A stretch of 64,000 nucleotides of DNA from positions 1 to 64,000 of the forward strand of contig JAXGGA010002281.1 of NCBI GenBank assembly GCA_038373865.1. The letters run 5' to 3'. The notes beneath the pieces were generated by a model. That model ran no database searches, was not told where the DNA came from, and was given only the letters and a program-made list of their open reading frames with translations. Positions 1-12,278 of this stretch are shown here, piece after piece (the stretch's first letter is position 1; each line of letters starts with the position of its first letter). Source of the stretch: Uloborus plumipes. Taxonomy: Eukaryota > Arthropoda > Arachnida > Araneae > Uloboridae. The position numbers and the translations under genes were made by a program.

Positions 1-1335
1 TTTTAAAAGTGTAAATGGTTTTACATGCCAAAAAAAATTTACGAAAAGTGTCATTTAAATGGTTCAAACTTTTTTCAGTGCATTACGATGTACACATGAA
101 ACAGCCCTCAATTTTGTTTGTTGTGAAACTTGCAAAATTCTTTTCAAAATAAAAAAAATATTAACATTTGAGTAGAAATGGCTTCTTCAAACCTTCATTG
201 GTTTGAAGAGGGGCGTTTCATCCCTGAAACACAAAATACAAATGTATAACTCACGTGGTTCCTACAAATCAAGGAAAACCTGTAATAGGATGGTTACTTT
301 TAAAATTAATCTAAAAAGTCACAAAAAGTGAGAGAAATAAAAAACATATTCAAATTTTCAAGAATATGACAAATATGGAAAAGTTATATTAAAAATTGTT
401 ACTTTTTACAGAGTATAAATATAAAAGTTCATATTTTTCACAAAATACAATTGCAGGTGCCAGAATAATTATTTTGATGATCTGAAACTTTAAAAACTGC
501 AGAATAGTCTGCTTTTTTTTAAAAAAAGCAACTATCTGAAAAAAAAAAAAAAAAGGATTCAATAAAGATGAATAAGGAAATAGAGCGAATTACATTCTAA
601 AAAATGAGACATAGTATAAATCTTTAAAAATATATAACAGCAAGTGAATGGCTATGTTCTATGCCATATTGTCCTTATTTCAAAGAAAATATACATATAT
701 TAATGGAAAGAGAGTTCAAGATACTGTTAATTTTGTGCAACATCCATAAAATGTTAGCAATAATACAAATTTGCTAGGAGTTCTCAATGTTGAGAGGTCT
801 TTTATTGTTCAGATATTCTTGAAAATGTTTTAAACTGTTATGTAGTAAAAATGTAGTAAAAGTTCCAATAATTTGGATCTTTAATTGCATAGTGATAGAC
901 AAATCCGCAGTAATTCTGTTTTCAGAGTGACTACTTTGAAATTTTTATTTCCCTTTGGTGAAAACAAAATGTTCCCTTCTTAATCTGATTGATATAATAT
1001 ACATGAAAATTTTTCAATCTTTAACATGCTAAAAAATTATATAAATGAAAACATTACGCAGGAAAAGAAACTTTTTTTTTAAAAACCTTTTACTTAATCT
1101 AACCTCATCATACAGTGGACCCTCTTCAATTCAAACACATTTTCAACAAATTGCATTTCTAATTGTTCTATAAAGCAAACTATTTGAAGATGAATTCATT
1201 TGAAAAGTCTCTTGAAGTTTGTTTTAATGGTTTGACTGCGTAATCACCAATTTATGTGTATGTATGTATGTATGTGATAGCTGTAAAATGCTAGTATATT
1301 CAAAAGCAAATCCATAAATTCAAATTGTTTTTTAG
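1..1335. other. Intron of the SLC6 gene, left edge of window
   Basis: AT-rich sequence with no SLC6-like exon on the plus strand. It ends in a polypyrimidine-type acceptor (TTTTTTAG at 1328-1335). A short GTAT microsatellite lies near 1257-1276. At about 1112 a CAGTGGACCC-type end resembles half of a Tigger-like terminal repeat; no partner end was found. Confidence 0.5.
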
Positions 1336-4300
1336 GGACACAATTATTTTAACATTGGTTACATTAGTAACCGTTTTGCTGATTGGGTGTGTGACTTTTG
1401 CAACAATAGGACATCTTGCTGAAAAGTTGAGCAAACCCTTTTGGGAAGTTCTAAATGATGGTATGTATTATCAAATTTAAAATAATTGATAAAATGGAGT
1501 GAAATTTATGATTAATATAACCGAATTAAAAATATGTAAACATGTATAATTTATAGCTCATAAATGTTTAATAACTATAATAAAACTATGGATTTTTAAT
1601 ATTGCATAGTTTTTAAAATATAAAATTGCCTAAAACTTTAAAAAGCATTTTATAACATGTGTTGGAAAGGAATATTGTAGAATTAAAAAAATCTCTCTTA
1701 AAAGAACCATTTCCTTTTCTTTGAACTCCCCATTTAGAAGAAGAGCTAATGATAAAGCTTCCAATAACCAACAGAATTTTTTAAACTATGAATGAATGTT
1801 ACAAAAATTATGACACTTTACAGTTATATTTATAAATGGCTTTAGATTTTGTGAAAAACAATTTGAAAAATGTTTTTTAACAACATGCAGATTGCGAACT
1901 ATTCTCAGAAACAATAAATACATTTAAAACAAAAATTAACAAAATAATTTAAAAAATAAATAGAATCCAGAATGAATGTCCATACTTTTTGAGTGTATAA
2001 ATGCAACTAACAATGATAAGTATAATAGAAAAGAAAGTAAAGCTTAACTATGAGGAGATGGCAGGGATCTTGAAGAGGAAGCGAACCCTTTTATTTTATG
2101 ATAGACAGTATCAGAGATTAACACAGGCGGTAAAAATTTCAAAGAACAAAGTTCGTAAAAAAATAATTTTCTTGTTGGTGCATTATATATTTCAAAGTAA
2201 AGAGGTCTGTTTCCGTCTGATGGTCCTGCCATCTTCCCATGGTCAAGTTTTAGTGCTGTCTTTGAATACATTAAAAATAAAAGTGTTTTAAATATTTTTC
2301 ATTGATCATCATTAATTCTCCTACAACGAGTAATTTAAAAAGAATTTTTACACAGAAAATATGATAGTAAATGGAATGTATTGTATGTTACTACAAATAA
2401 GAGAAAAAGGATAGCAAAATTGTTCTTTTTGCTCTTCTTTGCAACAGTTTTTTTTTTTATCAAACCCGAATATTAAATTTAGGAAAGAGCATAAGGCTAT
2501 CATAGTGTAATGTCGACCTTAAAAAAATGTTTTCTGCACTGCACACTCTTGGGAATAAAAAGTCTATTCACTATTGGTTATTAAATGAATGTTGATTTAA
2601 TATTAGTCAGGAGCGTAGGAACCGGGGGAGCTCCGGCTCCCCCTGGAATATTTCAAGCAGGCTCAGCTCCCCCGGAAAAATTCTATCGCTACAATTTTTT
2701 GCAGTACATTATTCAAAATTTTACTTTTCCAAAGCCCTCTCCCCGCCAAAATCATTACGGAACATTTGAACTCTCGTTTCTCTGGTTTTAATTTTCCAAA
2801 ATTGCCGGAAAATCTTTCAGGCATATAGAGAACAGATTAAAATTGCATTTTTGGAGCTTCAGTTTTGAAAAACAGTTGTGCCCTTAACGTTACCAAATGT
2901 ACCAGAAATTGTCTACAATCGTTTTTTAAAGCTACAGTTTGGAAATTTTCTGGGAGAAATTTGAGACTCCCTATTTCCGCACAAATATTACTTTTAAAGC
3001 TAAGTTTATATTACTAATGTAAAAGTATGCACTTAAACTTGCTGTCTTTTTGAGAAAAGAGTAGTTATGTTTTTAAATTCTTTTCATTCACATCAAGTTT
3101 GGTCGAATATTTATGATTTCAAAAATTGAACTTTTGTGTACAAAGGGTAGCAAAATGAGTCTCCCCCCCCCCCCCGAAGCACCAATATTCGGCACTGCGC
3201 TCAGCTACCTCTACTTTTACCAAGTTCCTACGCCACTGATATTAGTATAAACACTTGATTCTTAAGAAATCCTGCTGATGGATGTTATTGCTAACAATTC
3301 ATTTCTTTTTTTTCCATATTATACACAATAACTAATTCTAGCAATGTTTTTCTTTATAGATCCTGGAAATGTTTTTGTTGTTTATTCAGTTGCTATAGGA
3401 ACTATGCCTTTTCCTTCATGTTGGGGTGCTCTATTTTTCTTAACACTTTTATGTCTAGGCCTGGACTCAGAGGTATAAAATGATATAAAAATTGATTATG
3501 CTTTCAGAATCATTATCAGTAACGAGTTTTGTTTCCACAAAGTAAATTTAATTAAAGTTGTAATCATGGCCCTTATGTGTTGTTGTTGTTTCTAATACCA
3601 CTCGGGTATCCGAGCCCGAGTAGATGAAATCTGCTCGATTTAAGGCAGGAAAGATACGGCTTCCGTTTTTAAGAGCACCATTTAGGTGGAAGACCGATTT
3701 AAGCTCAACACACATGCCATAAGGACCCGTTCATAGGGTAGGCATCCATTCACAACTCACTTTCACACACACAGAAGGGACAATGACAGGAGAGAGAGAA
3801 GGTACGCCAATGCCCCAGCAGGGACTCGAACCCGGGGCCACCGCATCACGGTCAGACGTCGCTGACCACTAGACGAGGTGGCCGGCATGGCCCTTATGTA
3901 ATAATTATCCCAGGCAAAAACTTATAATCTGCAAATCTTTTTTGCTTTATATTGTCGATTTGTAGCTCAAAGCATCATCCATGTTCAAACAAATTTTACT
4001 TAAAATACTGTCATCAAAATCCAGAGCCACTTCACTTTAATATTATATGCTGCAATTCAGAACTTAAGAAAAGTGACATAATACCCGGATGTCACAGCAA
4101 CAAGTCTAGACAAAACATGTTTTTCTTTCCAAATCTTAAATTCATAACTATGTCCAAATACGACATGGATTAGTAAATTTGTTATGTAAGTCAGGGGCAA
4201 GCTGTTACAAAATTTTCAGAAGAATGAAAAGGTAACACTCAACAAACTTATTATTTTGCAATAAAAATAGGACATTATGTGTTGAAATTTTGTTCCTTAT

Positions 4301-7300
4301 AAAATAGAAATTGAAATTTCAAATTCATTAATAGTTTATTTCTTATAAGGTTAGGTTTCTTCAATTGTGAATTAATTCTTGTGTTTCATTTGTAAAGTAA
4401 GTTATAATTACAGTTCTATTTCAAAAAAAAAAAAAAACAAACAGTTTTCTTCTTATTTTTAAGAGAAGCTTATTTTTACTGAGAAGTTGTCAATTTTAAT
4501 TATTTAACTTATTTTTCAAATTTATGTATTCTGTTATTTTAATGTAGTACTTGTGACTTTTTTTTTACCCAATATTAAATTAAATTTAGTATATTTCAAG
4601 ATTTTGCATATAATTTTAATCATGTCTAATACAACAATAATGTTTTAGATAAAATTGATGGCAACTTTAATATCTGCTTTGAAAGAAGCATATACATACT
4701 ACATAAAACATCGCTTTCAAGGGCATTCTATGTTTTTAGCTGTGATATGTGGATTTTGTTTTGTTGCTTCAATCCCCTATTTGACTCAGGTAAACATTTT
4801 ACTGTGTGTTGAACTTTTTCAAGCTTTTAGCTTGCCTTCTTTAACAACCCATTTATATCTGATTAAATGCTTTATCTGTTAATATTTAACCGATTTATTA
4901 TTTGTCACATGTTAAAATAGTTACGAAATTATATTTATGTGTATTTTGAAATTTCTTTATAATATGCAGTAAATGAAATGACCGAATGCATTTGTTTCTA
5001 GTGACAACAAGCCACTTATTTATAAAGGAAAATAAAAATATATATCTTAGATCAGACAATAATGTTATTCTCTCAGATTTAGCTTTCTCAGATGATGCTG
5101 CATTGCGAAAAATGCAATCTGTAAATGTAATACATTTTAATAAATGTTTTTACAGTTAAACCCTGCTATTACCAACTGGTTTAGGAGATTGCTTATATCA
5201 CGAATTTTCTCAGCTTATAGCTGAGGGTTCGCCACTTCCATAATGAATGATTTTATTTCCCAATGTCGCTATTATTGATTAGGATAAAATATTAGTATTA
5301 TATTGAGTAAAATATTAGTATTAACTATTATGCTCAACAATAAATGAACTTAAAAATTGTCTTTTTTTAAATTTATCCAGAGTATGGGAAGAAAGCCTTT
5401 TTTTTTTTTTTTTTTGGTGGTAAGCTTTTGGATTCTGTGTACATATAGTAGATTTTTCAATCAACTATTGGAAAAAAAACTACAACATATTTATCTAGTT
5501 TGTCATAAAAAATTTGTTTAAAATACCGATAGCTGCTTTTGAAATTAACAATTCTGCGAGATAGTGGTTACAGTAAATTGAGAAAGGAAAAATTCCTTGC
5601 AAATTGAGAATTAGGCTGCTTTCAATTTCAGTTCCCCCTACATGAAAGACCGCTTTGCCTAATTTAGCCATGGTTTTTGAGCAACTCACAATACTATCAG
5701 AGGAACAATGGACAAGAAATGTGGTTTAGACCTGGGCATTCGGATGAAAATGGGGTAACTATTGCAGAAGATAGTGTTTGCCTAGCATACAGAAAAAAAC
5801 TGGTAAGGAACATAGATTAGTCAAGTGCTGTGAAAAGCTGGAAGTTTTAAACTTTTAGATCGCTATATACGATTCTCTAGCGTTTGGTGATCGTTCTAAG
5901 CGTTTGAAAATACATTAATGACATAAGGCTTCAGTTGAGACCATTTAAAAGTTTTGCAACAATCGAGAGATTGTTACATCCTGTGTTCGGTACAGCAAGG
6001 TTCGACTGTAGTTAAATATTCAGCTATTGTTGTAACCCATCATAAGCAGGCACACACCCGATTCCAAAATTTTCACGAAATAAATTCTTACGCTAATTTT
6101 GTCTTTAGGGAATGTTGGACTTAAGTTGATAATACTAGCAAATTGATTTCTTCTGGTTTTTATTTGAACATTTCTAAAGGAGTTTCAAGCTATTACTTCC
6201 ACAGCCAAGTCAGTTCAGTTTATTCCTTAAATCAGGGCTTCCCAAATTGTGGTCCGCGGTGAATCACGAAAAAAAAAAGGTTTTAAAGCTTTAAAATTAT
6301 TTTTTGATTTTGAAAACCAGAGTTTTCCTTTTCGAAGTATGCAGTTACCCTTTATTCTATACTCAATATTTTGAGACAGGTTGCTGCAAGATCATGCGGT
6401 CAAACCGTTTTCTGCTCTGACAAAATCGTACTGACTGTTATCATGTTTATATGAATATTTGATAGACATGTTAATATGAATATTTGATTGACATGTTAAT
6501 ATGGATATTTGATTGACATAACTTCAGGCTAAGCCTCGGAAACTACCTTCCAAAATACTTTTAAGACCTCAATTTTAAGAACTTTACCGGAGACAGTCCC
6601 CGAAACTTCACTCCCATATGAATTCACCGTTGATCGTATGGATTAGTGCTCTTACAACTATAATTTCGAAAAATTTCTGGGGAACAGTTACTGACCTCTA
6701 CTTTCCTTAATATCATCAGGGTTAGTCTACATTTCAAATTGCAAATTTTAATTTTTAAGAAAATCCGGGGATCTCTCCTTGCACCCTTTCGTTACCCAAA
6801 TGACAGATTCCTACGTTTATAACGCTTCCATTTCTAAAAAATTTGTGGAGCTCACGAATATCCCTCTTTCCTAACATAACCAAACTCTAAAAGTGCTTTG
6901 AAAAGCTGTAATTTAGAAAATTGTAAGAAATTATTCATTGAAACTTCAATTAAAAATAAAAAAAATCCGGCAGATTATCCCCATACCTCATTTAATCTAA
7001 TTGTTAACAAAAAGATCTTTCAAAAGAGAATTTTTAAAGCAAGGATTTTGAAAAATCGCCTGATGTGCTGTCTTGGACCTATTGCTCCTCCTAATATGTC
7101 TAAAAAAAGGCCTACTGGCGCGTTTTTAAGGCTTAAAATTTTAAAATTTTCTGGGGGTGGGTGCCCCAAAAACTGCTCTAACATCGCCACAAATCGTATA
7201 AAATTGCGTTTTTTTTTTTTTTTTTAAAGGTACAGTATGCAAAAATTTATGCACTTAAACTAGGTTCATATTACAAATGTAAAAGTGCAGTTTAACTTAC

Positions 7301-10300
7301 GGTCTTTGTTACGAAAGATATATTAGTAAATATGAACTTCTTTTTACTGACAAAAGATAAATTTGAATATTTATGACTGTAAAATTGAGATTACGAGCAA
7401 AATGCGCCATAATTTGTTTTTCTCCCGCTAAAGTAACCGTCAAGAAATCTAGCCCAGGTCTGGTTTAAGTTAAATTTTCAACTTCATTTACTTTGAGGGG
7501 AGGGGGGGGGGCAAACAATGTTCACATTTGGTTGAGAAAAAATGAATCTCCCACTGGAGGAAAATCCTACATATGCTACTAGTTGATTTATTTAAAGTTC
7601 AATTCACTACGAACAAAAATTATCTTTGCACTTTCTCTAACGACAGAGGTTCGCTCCGAACTTTGATTCATGAAAGGGGTCCGCTGCTTAAAAAGTTTGG
7701 GAAGCCCTGCCTTAAATTATTAAACGCTCTGCTTTTTTTTTCGCCCTCATATATTTATTTTTTTGTTAATTATTTAATATATAATCCTATTTTCATTTTT
7801 CCTTTCCTGTAATGCACATTAACCTAATTTGCTTCTTTTTGCACATCATTATTGCAAGCTTTAGTTACTCCATTCTTTTCTCATCGTAATTTATTATTTC
7901 TCCCTTGAAGGTTTCTTGTAAATTTTCTGTGTTTTACTATTTTAATTTCATTTCATTTCTCTTTTAATCTCTTTGGTCTCGGCTATTTAACCTCTTACTG
8001 CTAATCTTTGCAATACAATGAATCTGGTAATTTTACTGTTTGTTTTGCACCCAACTGAAATTTAATACCTTCTTAGCTGATTTTGTGCTTTTTATAGGTT
8101 TGTTTCACTAATGTCGCCTCTTTTCTGATTGGTTGCTGGGAAATCTTTTCTATTTGCTATTTTAACGATAATGTTTTCTTCTACTTCCAAATGTTTTCAT
8201 ACATAAGCTGATATCTTCTGTATAAAAGAATGGGTTCCTTATAATCTCCCTTTGCAATTTTTGTACTCCCGTTAAAAAAATAAAATAAAATAAATATAAT
8301 ATTGAGTACAAAAGCTTTTTTTTTTTTAAATTTTAAATGTATTACTTGTGTAAATATCTTTAGTTTAGTTATAAATGTGTTTGCTTTAAACTTTTGAAAT
8401 TTATTTTCTCCTTTTTCCTAAGTTATAAGAAACTTAAGCCATATTATGAAAAATTTTCCAACATTTTTTGAAATATATACTATGCAAAACCATATAACTT
8501 AATTTTTTCAAAAAAAAAAAAGCGTTAAAACATTTTTTCTTAATTTACAGGCTGGGATATTTTTCTTCCAACTTATTGATCATTATATTGCAGTTGTTGC
8601 TACCTGTGTAGTTGCATTACTTGAAGTTGGTACCCTCAGTTGGCTCTATGGTAAGACAGAAATGAGTTTATTTTATAAACCAATTAATAATTAATAGTTT
8701 ATTCTTTAAGCAATTCTGCGTTAAGAGCAAGAATCTTACCAAGATACAGGAAAATTAGTTTATCTTAAATAATAATATACTGAAATAATACTTGTCATGA
8801 GAAGTGACCAACTATGGCAACCATAACATGTACTGTGAGCAAGCATTGAACTTGATAGCAGCTAGGATCTTATGTTGACTACACACATAAATCAATAGCA
8901 AAAACAAGTAATTCTTTCATGGGCAGGGGGATGTAGCGTTAAGTTTTCAAGTGGGGATTATAATTCCCTATCACACCCCCTTCATTATGCCACTGACAAA
9001 AGCTATGTAGCCAATAATCACAAAAATATTTCTCTTGTAAATATTCTTACGCATTAGGAAAAACTAAAATTTATGCTAACTTGTTGGCTTATTTTCAATA
9101 AGCTAAAGGTATATAAAAAAAAAGGAAAGAAAAGCAGAATGCTCTAACATTTTAAGAGAAAGGATCATATGAGTATTTTTACTTTACAGAACACATTGGC
9201 TCATACGAAGTTGAATAATTATTTGCACTAAATCTGCACATAATATTTTGGGCCAATAAATGGGAAATAACTTTTTTTTAAATCCACCTTCATTATGTAT
9301 CCTAAATATCTGCATTGTTACAAATTTGAATTAGTGAATGCAAACAAATAACTTCTTAATGAATGCTCAAAATGATTCGAGTTTCATTATTGGAACAGAT
9401 GTTTTTAATTTCTTGATATTTTGTTTTAATTTAGGTGCAAGTAATCTATCTTCCTGCATACGACAAATGACTGGAAAGACTCCATCTTATTTTTACCAGT
9501 TCTCATGGATGATACTAAGTCCCCTTGCTATATTGGTAAACGTTGTTAAATTTTCAATGTTGACTTATTTAATGCATGAAAATATATTTGGTATTTTATT
9601 GCCAGTAACAAATGTGTTTATTATACATATGTCACAGACATAAAATTGCATCTGATTCTGACATTTTTAATTGCAGGCAACACTCATTTATAGCTTGATA
9701 AGAATGAGTGGAACTGTAATCAGAAAAGGCTACAGTTATCCTTCTTGGGCACATGTAATGGGATGGATTTTATTTGGTCTTACTCTTTGTTGGATTCCAT
9801 TTCTTGCAATTGCAGCATATAGAAAGACTCCAAAATCACATTTAGTTAGTGTAAGTGTTGAAATACATCTAATGTATACTTTGCTTTATCATTGTTTTAG
9901 GTATAAAATTACTCAAAGAACTGCTATTTTCAATACTGATACTGATTGTCTTACATTAACATACATTATAACAAATACACTAGGGTTACTCACCGGGGTT
10001 TTGCTTGGGGTCAAGATTACCTGCAAGCCCATTGTCAATGCAACCATCAAAATTTTTTTTTCAAACCTCCAAAATAATGTTTTACAATGCAGAAACCAAA
10101 AGTGGTGCACGAGAAAATACAGGATGTCACATTTTGCTACTTTTGAAATTAGTTTGGTAGTTTGGCATTATTTTTTATGTATCAATGTTGTAAGTGTTGT
10201 TGATACATAGAAAACAAAAATGACACAACTAATACTGTGTAGAATTCAACCCTTTTTCAGGAGAATCCCACCTTCCTCCCTATTTCTCCCTGAACAACCC

Positions 10301-11243
10301 TTGCAGACAACAATTGTTTAATTTACATCCTGGCTCCATTCTTGTAATAAGGTTCTGATAAGGAAAAATTTTAGCACTATAACATTAACCCCTCAGTTAA
10401 TATGTAGTTTAAACTATCATAAGTTTTGTTTCAAAACCTTAATTAAATTCATATCAGGTTTGATTGTTATTTCTGAGTTTAAGAATTGAAAATACTCCCT
10501 TTCAGTTTTATCACTACACATTTCCGTTTGTAATATTCTTTCTTTTCAAGTTACACATTTGAATGCCTCAAATATTACTCACAGAGGGAGAAATTTTCAC
10601 TATGCTTTTTTTTGTTATTCATTATCAAAATCATTTTAAAGTTTTTCTTTCTAAGGTAAGGAAGGGAAAAAATCATTAATAATTCTAAACCTTTTTGCAC
10701 ATCCAGCATTAACTCAAAATTGATTGTTGGTTGTATTTTTCCTTCTCCTGAATAATCAATTACATATCATAATTCAACAAATAATGTGTTTGATTGATAT
10801 GCATATGATGATTGGGAGCTATTAAAAATAAGATAAATCTATTTCATAAATTAAATTATTATGTAATGTTTTTATCACACATAATAGTTCTGATAATATT
10901 TTGCATTGTAGAATTTCAATATTAAAAAATAAATTTTTCTTCAGTGAAAGTTAAATATCTTTTTTCAGTAATACGTTGGGTTATTTCTTTCACACACAGT
11001 ATTTCACTTGTTTAAATACTTTATCTTTTTCAGAGATTGAATGCTACGATTCAGCCAAGAATACGAAGTCAGTCTGAATCTATGTGGGAACCAAAGCCAG
11101 TTATTATACTTAATGGATCGACAGTTACAGCTTCAGAATTTCCAGATTATAAACTTCCAGAATTGCCAACAGTACCGAATTCCGTGCAAACATATGTAGA
11201 AAAACATTCAGCTTTGCGTCAAAATGCTGAAAGTGCTTTTTAA
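1336..11243 (+). CDS. SLC6-family sodium-coupled neurotransmitter/amino-acid transporter, 3' seven exons
   Basis: Seven exons with GT-AG borders and matching phases are visible: 1336-1460, 3360-3472, 4649-4789, 8551-8650, 9435-9535, 9677-9850 and 11034-11243 (stop TAA 11241-11243). Together they encode about 320 residues, roughly the C-terminal half of an SLC6 carrier (usually 600-700 aa). Reading order: TM7 starting DTIIL, a GHLAEKL loop, TM8 ending in LGLDSE (the D-S pair sits where the family places Na2-site residues), TM9 ending PYLTQ, TM10 with FFFQLIDHY, the MTGKTPSYFYQFSW stretch before TM11, TM12 with WAHVMGWILFG, and a hydrophilic tail of about 70 residues. Members carry amines, amino acids or osmolytes across the plasma membrane with Na+ (often Cl-). 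The substrate cannot be told because TM1, TM3 and TM6 are outside the window. No recognisable coding exon was seen in 1-1335, so the model is 5'-partial. Confidence 0.92.
2608..3238. mobile_element. Non-autonomous hAT-type DNA transposon (631 bp)
   Basis: The ends are inverted: CAGGAGCGTAGGAAC at the left and GTTCCTACGCCACTG at the right. An exact 8-bp target duplication, ATATTAGT, lies at 2600-2607 and 3239-3246; 8 bp is diagnostic of hAT insertions. There is no transposase ORF. It contains a run of 13 C residues near 3163-3175. The element sits in the intron between the first two visible SLC6 exons. Confidence 0.85.
3579..3885 (-). mobile_element. tRNA-derived SINE
   Basis: Read on the minus strand, the head is tRNA-like: an A-box-like TAGTGGTCAGC (3861-3871) and a B box GGTTCGAGTCC (3822-3832), followed by a tRNA-unrelated body and an (AAC)n tail at 3579-3590. 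An exact 14-bp target duplication, CATGGCCCTTATGT, flanks it at 3565-3578 and 3886-3899, as expected for LINE-mediated retroposition. It lies antisense in an SLC6 intron. It is not a functional tRNA gene: the unit is about 300 bp with a tail and a duplicated target. Confidence 0.85.
5153..6008. mobile_element. Tigger/pogo-like MITE (856 bp, TA target)
   Basis: The left end CAGTTAAACCCTGCT and the right end AGCAAGGTTCGACTG form an imperfect inverted repeat of the CAGTnnAACC type known from Tigger/pogo elements. TA flanks both sides (5151-5152 and 6009-6010). No coding capacity was seen. It lies in the long SLC6 intron 4790-8550. Confidence 0.65.
6233..7709. mobile_element. Non-autonomous hAT-type DNA transposon (1477 bp)
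   Basis: Terminal inverted repeats start CAGGGCTTCCCAAA at the left and end TTTGGGAAGCCCTG at the right. An exact 8-bp target duplication, CCTTAAAT, lies at 6225-6232 and 7710-7717. No intact transposase is present. Interior stretches around 6700-7450 resemble the interior of the smaller hAT-type element at 2608-3238, so the two may share an ancestor or a common internal insertion. Confidence 0.85.
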
Positions 11244-12185
11244 CTGTTACTAATGAGTATGCTTTTAAATTTCAGTGTTTTTTATATATTTATTTCAAAT
11301 TTTATACCGAAAAATGTGGTTTTAAATGTTAGAAATGCTATTAGTATGAGATGTTTTAGGTTATTTATAACTTTGCTTATACAGTATACATACATAAAAT
11401 ATTCGGTAACTAATCAAATAGCTCTGTACATTTTTATGAAGAAAGGTTTAAGATGTTATAGAAGTAATAAAGCAATAGGATCAATTTATGCAATAGATAT
11501 TAGCTATTTAAGGAAATAGTAATAAGTTATCAAAATGAAATGTCAGTTATAAGATTGCTCATTAATTGCCAAAAGCATAGTTGGTAAACATTTTATTTTA
11601 TCAACCAATTACCCACAGTTTCTATTTAGAGCTAGTTCTTGCGGTTTTAAACAAGTTATTGGGATTTTCTTAGAAAGGAATATGTAAATAAGAAAACAAC
11701 AAGTGCTTAGATGCAGCTATGTTTAACTTAATGCTAGCAATTAATTCCCCCCAGTAAAACTTTTTATATTAAGGTATCACTTCTCTTCGCTCACTTAGCG
11801 ACAATTCAAGCCCTACAACAATTTGTACATAATTTGCCTAATTAATTGTTGATCCATTAGAAGTTTGATAATAGGATATTTTTTTCTGCTATAGATAAAA
11901 CTGATGTCTTTTACTTCTCTTGATCAAACAAGAAATTAATTTTTCTACGGGATTTTCATAATCGTGGTATGAGCAATGGCATAAGTTGAGTACAAGGGTA
12001 CATTTTTTATTTAGTGTTTTAAAAATGTTCTTGTAATGTCAGTATTTTTAATGCCTGAATGATGTAATGTAAGTTACACATGGTTCTTTTACTCTGTGAT
12101 AAATATTTGTATGTATATAAATATGTTAAAAGCATTTATATTTTCTAAGTGATTTCTACCAATAAAATGTTTATATGTGTGTGAA
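11244..12185 (+). other. 3' UTR of the SLC6 gene
   Basis: AT-rich sequence downstream of the stop codon with no long ORF. Two AATAAA hexamers are present, at 11466-11471 and 12161-12166. The second is followed by a GT-rich stretch (TATATGTGTGTG), a normal layout for a cleavage site near 12180. The UTR extent is inferred from these signals only. Confidence 0.55.
12161..12166 (+). promoter_or_regulatory. Poly(A) signal AATAAA, distal site of the SLC6 gene
   Basis: Canonical hexamer followed within about 15 bases by TGTGTGTG. A proximal AATAAA at 11466 could serve as an alternative site. Confidence 0.5.
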
Positions 12186-12278
12186 ATAATTGCATGAAAC
12201 CAAATTCTATTACAATTTTATAAGTAAAAAACTAATTCTAAAATATAAATTTACAGAAAAACTTCATAAAATTTGGTA

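Noticed and set aside
3822..3885. Possible tRNA gene on the minus strand
   Set aside because: A and B boxes are present, but the unit continues into a 300-bp body with an (AAC)n tail and target duplication, so it is a SINE.
9671..10210. 179-codon ORF read through past 9850
   Set aside because: Only the part to 9850 is SLC6-like; a good GTAAGT donor follows and the next SLC6 exon starts at 11034, so the rest is intron.
10175..10211. TATGTATCAA...TTGATACATA inverted repeat in an SLC6 intron
   Set aside because: A 10-bp AT-rich stem is expected by chance in DNA of this composition and no flanking signs of a mobile element were seen.
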